From NCBI GenBank assembly GCA_046349875.1, contig JAXMBN010000002.1:1-64000 (forward strand): a stretch of DNA of 64,000 nt, in the 5' to 3' direction. This stretch comes from JAXMBN01 sp046349875. Its GTDB lineage: Bacteria; Planctomycetota; Planctomycetia; Pirellulales; Pirellulaceae. Numbering within the stretch: the stretch's first letter is position 1; each line of letters opens with the position of its first letter. Below, in pieces: positions 44,106-53,011 of the stretch. A program made the translations under genes and the position numbers. The notes under the pieces are model-generated. The model made no database searches. It was given only the letters and a program-made list of their open reading frames with translations, and was not told the origin of the DNA.

Positions 44106-45527
44106 TCAGTCCCACCACCACTGCGATGCATCGATATTGGTCGGTGCTGCAGCGCCGCGATTCTGATTGAGCGTTGCGTCGGCGGTTCGTGAATCCTTGG
44201 ATAGAATCGTTTTGGTCGAGATGTGAACGCCACCACCGATCGGTGCCATGAAAGTGGAACCTCGCCACATGGGATGGACGGCTGGTTCGACTTGCTTCGG
44301 TGCCTGAACGGTTTCTACGCGGAATGCTCGTTCATTGCTGAAGGTCTCGGCCTTCCAATCTGCCTGAGCGTAGAGATCCGAGCTTTGAATGAACGCTGCA
44401 GCAACAGAGAGATCGAACAGGTTTCGCATTTCATGAAAGACTGGGATCGAATCAGCGATCTTCTCAAACTTTTGCGAGAATTCGGTAGTGAAACCTTCGC
44501 TTGCCTTATCGCCCTTCTTGGCCGACTCACGCGATCCATCTTTGCGAACATGTTCTGATTCTGAAACCAACTTCACGCCGGTTCCTTCGAGTTTGAGAGC
44601 CGTGTTATCTGGGCTGACTTTGACGGCTGAATAATCAGCCACAAAGAACCATCGTTGCAAAGCGGACTTCTGAGCGGATGGGTTGACGCGTTGTGCCCAA
44701 CTGGTCAATGGAACCATCGGCGATTCAAGTCCGATACCGATGAGCTTCATGCGATAGTCGGCTTCAACCAAGACTTGACCGAAGTGGGTCGTATCAGGAA
44801 TGCCTTTGAGGGTTACCGTTTGCATACCCAAGCTATTGCGAAGTCCTGCAGCAACTTCCATTTCGGAGTGATTGCCCATCTTTCCGCCAAAGCTATTGAG
44901 GTAGGCTTGCATGCGAGCCAAGCCTTCTGCAGTTGGGTCGATAGAGCAGCTTACGAGCGGCGAGTTCTTCGCATCGGGAGCAAACGTTCGCAAAGCAACG
45001 ATGACATCGTCGAGGCGAAGGGTTGGTTTACCAGAAGCCAAACCAACAGGACGACCCGTCAAGTCTTGAATGATTTCTTCCGCAGGGCCAGCGATCACGA
45101 TGTCGCGGGTTTCAGGAAGATAGAACACGTATTCGATTCGAGTCAGTCCTGCCAACGCCAACATTTCATCGGCCAAAGGCTTTCCGCTTGCAAGTTGCGA
45201 TTCAACTGCCTTCTCCAAACGATTGAGCGAAACCTTGCGGAGCGGACTGGTCTTCACATTTCGATTGCCCCGAGCTTGAAGGGCTGCTTGCCGACGCGAA
45301 GCACTGAGGCGTGGGTCGACTTGGCGAACGCGAAGCACGCCTTGGGCATCGACTTCGATCCCTGCCACACCTGCGCTGTTGTTATTGTTATTGTTATTGT
45401 TGTTGGTGTTATTGTTATTGTTGTTATTGTTGTTGTTCTGAGCGTGAGCGAGTCTGCTCGATCCCAAACCTGCCATGGCCAAGGTAAGGAAGAGAACCAG
45501 CGTTTGAGTGGTAAAGCGAACGGACAT
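44106..45527 (-). CDS. Secreted DUF1598-type planctomycete protein with poly-Asn tract
   Basis: 473 residues. Signal peptide at 1-29 (TLVLFLTLAMAGLGSSRLAHA), then almost twenty Asn residues broken by one Thr, encoded by an AAC/AAT microsatellite (45381-45437). The body, from VAGIEVDAQGVLRVRQVDPR to QWWWD, matches my memory of DUF1598, a family known mainly from planctomycetes and of unknown role. It shows alternating helices and strands and no catalytic motif I recognise. The ATG at 45527 has GAGGA upstream and gives the signal peptide; a longer in-frame reading to 45707 is not supported. Its Asn tract could be a flexible spacer after export. Confidence 0.8.
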   Translation of the reverse strand: MSVRFTTQTLVLFLTLAMAGLGSSRLAHAQNNNNNNNNNNTNNNNNNNNNSAGVAGIEVDAQGVLRVRQVDPRLSASRRQAALQARGNRNVKTSPLRKVSLNRLEKAVESQLASGKPLADEMLALAGLTRIEYVFYLPETRDIVIAGPAEEIIQDLTGRPVGLASGKPTLRLDDVIVALRTFAPDAKNSPLVSCSIDPTAEGLARMQAYLNSFGGKMGNHSEMEVAAGLRNSLGMQTVTLKGIPDTTHFGQVLVEADYRMKLIGIGLESPMVPLTSWAQRVNPSAQKSALQRWFFVADYSAVKVSPDNTALKLEGTGVKLVSESEHVRKDGSRESAKKGDKASEGFTTEFSQKFEKIADSIPVFHEMRNLFDLSVAAAFIQSSDLYAQADWKAETFSNERAFRVETVQAPKQVEPAVHPMWRGSTFMAPIGGGVHISTKTILSKDSRTADATLNQNRGAAAPTNIDASQWWWD

Positions 45528-45833
45528 TGGGAAATCCTCTTGCGAACGCCTGGGTGATTCCAAGCAAGAAAAGCAAACACGCGAAATTTGAGAATAATCC
45601 AGACTCGACTCGCAAGCAATAATCTGGGTAATTTGCTGCGACCTTAATTCTGATTTCTCGTTGCCGATCTGACCGGAATTTTCGATTTTCTTGCCAGATT
45701 TTCTCAATTATAGGGCCACATGCCAAACTTACCTTGACGAATTCGGGACGGAACTTGTAAACACCCAAGGACGCCCTGCGTTTTCGGTCCGGATTTTCCG
45801 AAGGTAAGGGCCCACGGGAACGGATACCCGAAA
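45528..45833. other. Divergent intergenic region, DUF1598-type gene / outer-membrane-like gene
   Basis: 306 bases that should hold both promoters. It is A/T richer near 45640-45720; no confident -10/-35 pair, RNA gene or repeat was identified. Confidence 0.4.
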
Positions 45834-47333
45834 ATGGATCGCAATTCGAAACAAGGAATGGTCTGGCAAACTGCGCCTGGACCTCTCTTTTGGGGAGGTG
45901 TGGGGGTGGTTTTGTCCATCCTGTTCGGGGTGGGATCGGTCGAGGCGCAACGTGTTCGTTTCTCAGAGAGCACGCCCGTTCCATCGATGAATTATTCGGC
46001 GGTGTCTCCGGCAACACCAATTACGTCATTTCAGCCCCCGACTGGTTTTCCATCTACTCTCCCCAACGGCTCGGTTCTCCCCAATACTCCGGCTCCTATG
46101 GTGCCACTAGGGAGCGGTTCGATTGGTGGTATGGGAACGCCAACCTTTGATCCCTATGCGCCAACCATGCGGCCATCTACCGCGGGTGTGCTTCCTCAGG
46201 GCAGTGGTTGGTCCAATTTCTGGGGAAATCCTCAATCGGTCACACCAAGTCCGACGCTCATTCCCAACAATTACCCTGCAAACGTCTATCCTCAATCAAC
46301 GCCACCTGCACTTTTTCCTGGCTATAACAACAACCAAGGATGGGGCAACTCTGGATGGAATGGCGGCGGAAATTCGTTATGGGGAAATGGTTGGGGAAAC
46401 AACCCAGGTGTCTATCCAGGCGGAACACAAGGTTGGGGAAATGGTTGGAATCCCAACAACCCCTACGGCAACGGTTGGTTCAACAACAATCCCAATGGGC
46501 CATTATTCAATAACATGACGGCACCGCAGCCTCTTCGATTCTTTGTAGGGCCTCGTTTTCGTCACACCTGGGTTGAAGGACAAGATGACCCTGCGTCACT
46601 CGAGACCAATGATAGTGATGTTTCACTCGTCTTCGCGATTCCACAATTCATGGGCTCGACTCAGCCTCTCTACCTAGTTCCATCATTCTCCATTCATACA
46701 TTTGAAGGTCCGCGGTTAGCCACTGCCGACATTCCTGGAAACGCTTACAGTGCGTTCTTGGATGCCGGTTGGGAAAGCGATCCCATGCGGACGTTTGGAG
46801 CTGACTTAGGTGTTCGTGTCGGTGTCTTTTCAGGCTTTGATACGTTCAATTCCGATAGTTTTCGAGTGATGGGAAAAGGGCTCGGACGAGTTCGCTTGAC
46901 GCCTAATGCTACGCTGCGAGGCGGTGTCTTTTACATCGATCGCAATCGCTACAAACTGGTTCCTGCTGGTGGTATTCTATGGATCCCGAACCCTGATACT
47001 CGGTTCGATATCTTCTTCCCTGAACCCAAGCTCTCTCATTACTTAACAACCTTAGGAACTTCCGACATTTGGTGGTACATCATCGGATATTACGGAGGTG
47101 GGACCTGGACCGTGAAGCGTCAATCGGGAAACACCGACAGCATCGATATCAATGAAATGCGATTGGCCCTAGGGTTTGAGTTCGGAAAGAACGACTTCAT
47201 TCGCCAAGGAAGAAGGCTCGGTTTTATCGAAGGTGGGTATGCCTTCAAACGCGAGTTGCTGTTCAAAGACCGACCACAAGACAATCTCGATCTCGAAGAT
47301 GGATGGGTGGTCCGGGCGGGGGTCGGATACTAA
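45834..47333 (+). CDS. Outer-membrane-like beta-barrel protein with Asn/Gly/Trp-rich repeat region
   Basis: 499 residues. Signal peptide at about 1-39 (LFWGGVGVVLSILFGVGSVEA), then a Pro/Ser/Thr-rich stretch, then an Asn/Gly/Trp low-complexity block (residues 160-222, units like GWGN, NNPYGNGW). From about residue 230 the protein alternates hydrophobic residues as in a transmembrane barrel (RFFVGPRFRHTWVEG, LYLVPSFSIHTF, GADLGVRVGVFSGF, RGGVFYIDRNRYKL, FIEGGYAFKRELLF) and ends VVRAGVGY with a C-terminal aromatic, as outer-membrane proteins do. Ligand unknown. ATG 45834 is the first start that yields the signal peptide. Terminated at 47381-47403. Confidence 0.7.
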   Translation: MDRNSKQGMVWQTAPGPLFWGGVGVVLSILFGVGSVEAQRVRFSESTPVPSMNYSAVSPATPITSFQPPTGFPSTLPNGSVLPNTPAPMVPLGSGSIGGMGTPTFDPYAPTMRPSTAGVLPQGSGWSNFWGNPQSVTPSPTLIPNNYPANVYPQSTPPALFPGYNNNQGWGNSGWNGGGNSLWGNGWGNNPGVYPGGTQGWGNGWNPNNPYGNGWFNNNPNGPLFNNMTAPQPLRFFVGPRFRHTWVEGQDDPASLETNDSDVSLVFAIPQFMGSTQPLYLVPSFSIHTFEGPRLATADIPGNAYSAFLDAGWESDPMRTFGADLGVRVGVFSGFDTFNSDSFRVMGKGLGRVRLTPNATLRGGVFYIDRNRYKLVPAGGILWIPNPDTRFDIFFPEPKLSHYLTTLGTSDIWWYIIGYYGGGTWTVKRQSGNTDSIDINEMRLALGFEFGKNDFIRQGRRLGFIEGGYAFKRELLFKDRPQDNLDLEDGWVVRAGVGY

Positions 47334-47380
47334 GAAGTGGGCCAATTACCTACTTCCGTGAATCGAAAACGCCAATAAAA

Positions 47381-47403
47381 AAAGCGGGGTAGTACCCCGC
47401 TTT
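47381..47403. terminator. Bidirectional terminator
   Basis: AAAGCGGGGT (47381-47390) pairs with ACCCCGCTTT (47394-47403) over AGT, with an A run before it. It lies between convergent genes ending at 47333 and 47427. Confidence 0.88.
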
Positions 47404-47426
47404 CGATTGATTCCTGTAGGAAGAGA

Positions 47427-47612
47427 TCAACCTTCCTTGATGCCCCAAGCGGCAATGACAGTATCCGCGCCTGGAGTCATCTTGCGAAGTTTCTGAGCGA
47501 TGATGCTCTTTTCGCTCTTGGACCCCTTCGAAGCCTTTCGGGCCAGAGTCGTCAACTTCTTCTTACGGTGGCGTCGGCGACGCAGCTCTCTTTGTCGTTC
47601 TGATCCAGCCAT
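47427..47612 (-). CDS. Small basic conserved protein (possibly DUF6800)
   Basis: 61 residues: MAGSERQRELRRRRHRKKKL, then KLRKMTPGADTVIAAWGIKE. The first 30 residues are extremely basic, like a ribosome- or RNA-associated peptide; the C-terminal half could be one or two helices. I recall a planctomycete small-protein family with an SER-x-x-EL-x-RRR-x-RK start (I believe DUF6800) but cannot confirm it. Function unknown. The gene is flanked by a terminator and has GGAG just upstream of its ATG (CTCC at 47622-47625 on the plus strand). Confidence 0.7.
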   Translation of the reverse strand: MAGSERQRELRRRRHRKKKLTTLARKASKGSKSEKSIIAQKLRKMTPGADTVIAAWGIKEG

Positions 47613-47817
47613 ACCGGATAGCTCCTCTTATCGCGCAAGTCGTTCGAATTTACCATTTCTGGAGGTTTGCCAGAAAATCTCGATTAGATTGAGAAGGCTA
47701 CAATGGTTTCCTTCCTAGGTCAACCGTCGATAGCACTGGATAATCCCTCGTTTCTCTGCCAAGATAGCATTTCTCAAACCCATTTCCTCACCCCGTTCTT
47801 ATCGATCACTATCGACC

Positions 47818-48570
47818 ATGACTGAAATTCGAGCTGTTGTATTGGCGGGGGGGAAGGGGACGCGTATGAAGAGCGACCTTCCCAAGGTTTTGTTTCCTGT
47901 CTTGGGTAGACCGATGGTCCATTGGGTGTTGGATGCTTTGCAGGAGGCTGGGATCGACCGCAAGATCGTCGTCGTCGGTTACCGCGCCGAGTTGGTAGAG
48001 CAAGAACTTCGAGGTCGTTCGGGGTTGAGTTTGCTCTTCAAAGCCAACAGCTTGGAACTGGCCACGCAGTCCAGATGTGCCAAGACTTGCTGACCGGTTT
48101 CAATGGAAACGTTTTGGTGGTGGCGGGGGACTCGCCATTGATCCAATCATCTTCGATTCGATCGTTGATCGAGGAATTTGAAGCCAGGAAATTGGACTGT
48201 CTGTTGGGGACATTGAAGAAAGACAACCTTTGGATTGGGACGCATTGTTCGCGATGGTCGTGGGCTTTTCGATCGAATCGTTGAAGAGAAGGACGCCACC
48301 GAACAGGAAAAGGCCATTCAAGAAGTCAATATGAGTACCTATCTGTTCCGCAATGAGGCGTTGCAATGGGCGCTATCGCAATTGAAAAATCACAATTTAC
48401 AAGGCGAATACTATCTCACGGATTGTCCAAAGCTTCTTAAGGACGCGGGGCAACGCGTCGACGCCGTTGCCGTTTTGAAAGCGTGCGAAGCATTGAGCAT
48501 CAATACGATCGACGAGCTTGGAGTCGTCGAAGCCAAAATGCAGGAAATGGGGTATCCATGCGCGAATTGA
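47818..48570 (+). CDS. glmU: UDP-N-acetylglucosamine pyrophosphorylase, N-terminal domain only (frameshifted in this sequence)
   Basis: Nucleotidyltransferase making UDP-GlcNAc. VVLAGGKGTRMKSDLPKVL is the signature loop with the conserved Arg and Lys; LGTGHAVQMCQ, VVAGDSPLI, GLGRIVRDGRG, IVEEKDATEQEKAI, NMSTYLFRN and GEYYLTD follow. Two breaks interrupt the frame: near 48022 (one G missing in GGGG) and near 48230 (two C missing, restoring NPFGLGRIV). The joined protein is about 250 residues and ends at 48570 without the left-handed helix acetyltransferase half of classical GlmU; so the acetylation step must be done by another protein, or this enzyme uses another sugar. The stop overlaps the start of prs. 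Confidence 0.85.
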
Positions 48571-49513
48571 AGATCTTTAGTGGTCGAGCGAACCCTCAAC
48601 TAGCGAGGGACCTTGTTCTTTTTTGCATTTGGAATTGGGATCGGTTGCATTGGGCAAGCATCCCGACGGCGAGAACTTTTGCAAAATTGAAGACGACGTT
48701 CGCGGCCGCGATGTCTATTTGATTCAGCCCACATGTCCTCCTGTGAACGACAATCTGATGGAACTGTTGATCATGATCGACAGTTGCAAGCGCGCCAGTG
48801 CGGCTCGCATTACCGCCGTCATTCCTTATTTCGGATATGCACGCCAAGATCGCAAAGACGAAGGACGGGTACCTATTACCGCCAAGCTAGTGGCCAATAT
48901 TATTACACGCGCCGGGTGCAGATCGCGTGTTGACGATGGATCTCCATGCTCCTCAGATTCAGGGGTTCTTCGACGTACCCGTCGATCACCTATATGCGGC
49001 GCCCGTCCTCAACGGGTACTTTCAGAAACAAGGCTATGCACCTGAAGATCTGGTCGTGGTCAGCCCCGATGAAGGCAGTATCAAACGAGCCATCGGCCAT
49101 TCCAAACGGATGGGTGGAAAACTGGCGATCGTCGATAAGAGACGCGTCAGTGCTTTGGAAACGCAACAGAACACCATCATTGGTGGACCGGTGGAAGGTA
49201 AGATCTGTTTGATGTTCGACGACATGATCAGCACGGCTGGATCGATTTGTGGTGCTGCTGAATTGGTGCATCGCGCCGGAGCCAAAGAGATTCACATCGC
49301 TGCCACCCACGGGGTTCTCTGCGGCAAGGCAATTGAAAATATCAAGAAGGCGCCGATCGATAGCGTGGTGATTACCAATTCCATACCACTCTCCCCCGAG
49401 AAGCAAATTCCATCGATCTTGGTCTTATCTGTTGCAGGCCTTTGTTGGCTGAAGCGATTCGTCGTATACACCACAACAAATCGATTAGCCAAATGTTTGG
49501 TGATGCAAGCTGA
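48558..49513 (+). CDS. prs: Ribose-phosphate pyrophosphokinase (three frameshifts in this sequence)
   Basis: Makes PRPP from ribose 5-phosphate and ATP for nucleotide, His and Trp synthesis. Pieces in order: MRELKIFSGRANPQLARD; after a missing T near 48610, HLELGSVALGKHPDGE, RGRDVYLIQPTCPPVND, IPYFGYARQDRKDEGRVPIT; after an extra G near 48916, VLTMDLHAPQIQGFF, VVSPDEGSIKRA, LAIVDKRR, MFDDMISTAGSI (PRPP loop), ATHGVLCGKAIENI; after a missing T near 49441, LAEAIRRIHHNKSISQMF ending at TGA 49511-49513. About 318 residues when joined, the normal size. glmU-prs adjacency is widespread. All breaks fall in homopolymers, so an intact gene is likely. Confidence 0.92.
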
Positions 49514-49538
49514 TCGCGGCCTCTTCGCGTTCGATGAA

Positions 49539-50801
49539 TCAACCGGTTGCACCATCCCACGCGGCGGGCGCCCATTGTTTTTCATCGATGGGGATCGGTT
49601 GAGCAGTTGACGGGACGAGTAGTGATACTTCGGGTTTGCATCTCCATCGAAGCATGTGGACCCCGGAGAGGCCTCGGCTGACGTGCATCAAAACCGGTTC
49701 CTCCATAAAGACACCTGAGGCATATTTGGTGCCATACCAGCTTGGTGTAACGAGAGGTCCCAAGCCGGGAATGCGAACTTGTCCACCGTGCGTATGACCT
49801 GCCAGGAACCAATGCGCTTCCAGCTTCTGTGCCCAGCGCCATTGATCGGGTGAATGGGATAGCGCGATTCGGAACTCGGAGTTGTCTTCGCTCAAGCGTT
49901 CATCGAGAAGGTTCGTTTGCGGTCGAGCCAACGGAAACCAAGGTCGTTCATTTCCCCATAAACGGAGCGACTTGTTACCTTCCCAAAGGTGCACACTACC
50001 CCGCCCGAGATCTGTCCATCCTAGCTTGGCTAATTCCTCGCGAATCTCATCGGGATTGGCGAGACGACGATCGTGGTTGCCAAGCACAAAATACTTACCG
50101 AGTCTGGCATGGAGAGGGCCAAGAACCGCGCGAAGGTTTTGAACTTGATGATGGAAGTCGACGATGTCTCCTGCAAGGAAAATGATATCAGGTCGTAGTT
50201 CGGCCAAACGTTCCATGGCGAATCGCTGGTAATCGATGGAAAGTTTGCCCGTCAAATGAACGTCGGAGATGTGCCCGATGCGAAGGTGATGCCAAACGGG
50301 AGGTACCGCAGGGTGGTAAAGGTGCTTTTCGTTGACCTCGAGCATCCCCACTTCATTGAATTCGAGACTGGCAAGCCAACGTGCGGATGGACTTTGCAAG
50401 ATGGGAGTTGGTAGGACTTTGCGAAGATCCCACTCGCGACTTGTGGACTGGACGATATAGGACGACGGACGAAGTAACGGAAGGCGATTGGCAATCCATT
50501 CCGGTACAAGAAGAATGAATGCCATGCCACAGCATCCGAGATACCCATTCCACCACCAACCGAGATTGGGAATGCTCCAGTCGGCATGGTGATACCAAAC
50601 CAGAAGTGTGGAGAGATGCTCCGCTAGAAAGCGAGCAGGAATCGCAAAGCAAAGAAGTATGAAGCACTTCTCGATGACCTTGATGGCGTCGCGATGAATG
50701 GCGGTCGCATTAATTCGATTAAATGCGGCGACCCAACCGGCCCCATGGCCAATCGCAAAGAAGAGCGTCGTGATGACCTTTCCAATCCACGTGAGGTCCA
50801 C
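49539..50801 (-). CDS. Membrane-anchored metallophosphoesterase (YkuE-like)
   Basis: 420 residues. The first 120 contain about three hydrophobic segments (VITTLFFAIGHGAGWVAAF, FILLCFAIPARFL, GYLGCCGMAFILLVP). The catalytic domain has all calcineurin-type motifs: ISDVHLTG, LAGDIVDFH, LGNHDRR, ALSHSP and AGHTHGGQ, with two metal ions expected. YkuE-type enzymes act on lipid-linked or UDP-sugar phosphates at the membrane; the substrate here is unknown. Start as given (ATG at 50801). It stops 26 bases after prs ends on the other strand. Confidence 0.85.
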   Translation of the reverse strand: MDLTWIGKVITTLFFAIGHGAGWVAAFNRINATAIHRDAIKVIEKCFILLCFAIPARFLAEHLSTLLVWYHHADWSIPNLGWWWNGYLGCCGMAFILLVPEWIANRLPLLRPSSYIVQSTSREWDLRKVLPTPILQSPSARWLASLEFNEVGMLEVNEKHLYHPAVPPVWHHLRIGHISDVHLTGKLSIDYQRFAMERLAELRPDIIFLAGDIVDFHHQVQNLRAVLGPLHARLGKYFVLGNHDRRLANPDEIREELAKLGWTDLGRGSVHLWEGNKSLRLWGNERPWFPLARPQTNLLDERLSEDNSEFRIALSHSPDQWRWAQKLEAHWFLAGHTHGGQVRIPGLGPLVTPSWYGTKYASGVFMEEPVLMHVSRGLSGVHMLRWRCKPEVSLLVPSTAQPIPIDEKQWAPAAWDGATG

Positions 50802-50825
50802 TTCCTGTGTCCCTTTTCGTTGACG

Positions 50826-52385
50826 CTAGGCAGATGCAGCTTGCTTGGCATCCAATATGGTTTCGGTCACGTTCAATAATTGATCGAGCCGGAAAGGTTT
50901 ATAAAGAATCGCTTTGGGATGGAGCCCAGCCTGCCTGGCTTTGACGATCGAATGTCCTGGATCGTATCCAAAGCCGGTCATCAAGACCATCGGAACGTGA
51001 GCCATCAACTGTTGAAGGCGTACCATGAGTTGATAGCCGGAATAGTCAGGCAAACGAATATCGGAAATGATGACGTCATAGCCTTCCGTGGGGCCACAAT
51101 TGCGAACCATGAGGACTGCTTCATCACCTTCGTGTGCCGTTTCGACAATGCACCCATAGCGTTCTAGCAGGGAATGCGCATCGTTGCGGACCGCTTCATC
51201 GGCATCGACGACGAGTATTCGTTTGCTTCGGAGCTTATGATGAATACGATGATGCGGGCCAGGTACAACCGCTTCGATCGGCGCAACCTTTTGCCCTATT
51301 TGATGAATCGCTCGTTTGATCTCGCGAGCACTTCGCAAGATGCGCTGCAAACGTTGCACGACGATCGGATCGTGTCCGATGTACTTTTCCATGACATGGA
51401 CTGAGTCGAGCAATATGTCATCGATCGGAATGGCGACCGCGTGGTGAATCTCTTCACAGCTTTCTTGGGCTGCATTCGTCTTTTGTGCTACCAAGAGCTC
51501 GAGTGTGTTCAATGCCATCGCAACGTCGCGAGCGAAGATCTCGAGGAACTGCATATCGCTCGTATTGAAAGCCTTGGCTTTCGGGCTTTCGACATTGATG
51601 GTTCCGATAACAGAGTCATGGAGCATCAATGCGACCGTCAGCGAACTCTTGGCTCCCTTGAACCCTTCCAAGAAGAGCGGATCAGTACTGGCATCTTCGC
51701 ACAAATAGCTCTTGCCATTGGAGGCAACATAGCCAGTGACGCCATTGCCCTGAGGACGAGCCATCAACCGGCGATCGGCGGCTTGTTGATCGATCCCAAC
51801 CGATAATAGCGGGATGAGGTTGCCAGTCGATTGTTCGAGCAAACGAATTTCAATGACATCGACGTTCAGCAAATCTTTGGTGTAATGGCGAATGTTATCT
51901 TTGAGCAGGTCAATTCGCTGCTCGACATCCATCGCGAAAATTTCTTCGGGCTTGAGATCCGTTAGTTTCGATCCTGCTTGATGGATGGCCGCAAGCTTTT
52001 GCTGTTGCAAGATCTCGCTGGTGATGTCGCTAACGGTGACGACCAGATAGATCGTATCGTTGCGATTCACGCATGGCGAAGCATGGATCTGAAAGAATCG
52101 GTTATCGTTGGTTTGCAGGGTTCCACTGCTGGGTCGGTTTCGTTCCAAAGCAGATCGAAACGGACAGAGCTCAGCGCCTAGAATGCTGGGTTCGCCAAGG
52201 GCTGTATAGAACGAGGCACCGATCGGATTGTGCGGAATCCAATCACGAAGAGCTCGATTGGTCCATTGAATCGTTAGTTCTTCGTCAACGATTGCTACGC
52301 CATCGGGCAGATGGTCTAGAATGTCTTCCATGGGAAGGGAGACACCTTCTAGCTCAGTTATGTGTGATCCGCCACTCGATTGCAT
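50826..52385 (-). CDS. PAS-GAF-receiver regulatory protein without kinase domain
   Basis: 519 residues. PAS domain about 20-125 (ILDHLPDGVAIVDEELTIQW), a linker helix, GAF domain about 165-310 (IRLLEQSTGNLIPLLSVG, GVTGYVASNGKSYLCEDAST, GTINVESPKAKAF), a helical stretch (EEIHHAVAIPIDDILLDSVH) where a kinase dimerisation helix might be, then a C-terminal receiver domain with the acidic pocket (VVDADE), phospho-acceptor Asp in ISDIRLP, Thr in LMTGFG and Lys in LYKPF. No HATPase domain is present. It probably takes signals or phosphate from a separate kinase. Start at the ATG at 52385 is favoured over a TTG at 52469. Neighbour to the metallophosphoesterase gene with 24 bases between. Confidence 0.8.
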   Translation of the reverse strand: MQSSGGSHITELEGVSLPMEDILDHLPDGVAIVDEELTIQWTNRALRDWIPHNPIGASFYTALGEPSILGAELCPFRSALERNRPSSGTLQTNDNRFFQIHASPCVNRNDTIYLVVTVSDITSEILQQQKLAAIHQAGSKLTDLKPEEIFAMDVEQRIDLLKDNIRHYTKDLLNVDVIEIRLLEQSTGNLIPLLSVGIDQQAADRRLMARPQGNGVTGYVASNGKSYLCEDASTDPLFLEGFKGAKSSLTVALMLHDSVIGTINVESPKAKAFNTSDMQFLEIFARDVAMALNTLELLVAQKTNAAQESCEEIHHAVAIPIDDILLDSVHVMEKYIGHDPIVVQRLQRILRSAREIKRAIHQIGQKVAPIEAVVPGPHHRIHHKLRSKRILVVDADEAVRNDAHSLLERYGCIVETAHEGDEAVLMVRNCGPTEGYDVIISDIRLPDYSGYQLMVRLQQLMAHVPMVLMTGFGYDPGHSIVKARQAGLHPKAILYKPFRLDQLLNVTETILDAKQAASA

Positions 52386-53011
52386 AGCGAAATCCAATCC
52401 CAGTCGATCGTTCAATGGCTTGCCTGTCTGTTGCAAGTATAGGAGTGCAAGCGAACCATAGCAACGCAAATGTGTCTCAATGCACTTGCTCTCCGATCAC
52501 CATCGAGGCCTACTTCAACAGTGAAAGGCTAGTGCAACACAATCGAACGCGAAGGCCAAATGGCCGTACGGTAGGATGGTGCGTCCTTGCATTGCAATCA
52601 ATGGAGTTGAGTTCGCCTTTGGCAGGTGCGGTCAATGGGCGCACATTTCTTGCGTGTCCGACGGCAGAGGTCGAGAAAAATTCTCGCATTCCACCAAGTG
52701 TCTTTTCAGTGATCGGATGGCCGAGCCTGAAAATCAAGAAAAACCGGCAAAGTCTAACAGGGAACGGGAGCGAACTATGGGCGGGGGGGCGGACACCCCA
52801 AAAGAAGGTTTTTTGAGGTGAATTTTTCGCACATATACTTCCCCCCACGCGAATCGAGGCTACACTTTCGCTCATACATCTTGGAGAAGTCGCCTGAACT
52901 ACCCAGTCGTTAGAGTCGGTGGTCTCGAAGGTGTATGAAGTAATAGGGCGTGCCTGTTACTTCCACCTCATTGGCCTAGCAAGGCCATCGGAATTCTTTG
53001 AGGAGACTGCG
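52386..53011. other. Intergenic region upstream of YTV gene 2
   Basis: 626 bases between divergent genes. Small open frames occur on both strands (52415-52816, 52510-52875) but have no recognisable features or good ribosome binding sites. A possible promoter is TTGAGG (52814-52819) and TATACT (52835-52840), spaced 15, slightly short; if used it gives a leader of about 165 bases before YTV gene 2. Confidence 0.35.

Noticed and set aside
52415..52875. Overlapping small open frames upstream of YTV gene 2
   Set aside because: Low-complexity, no recognisable features, frames on both strands compete; treated as intergenic.
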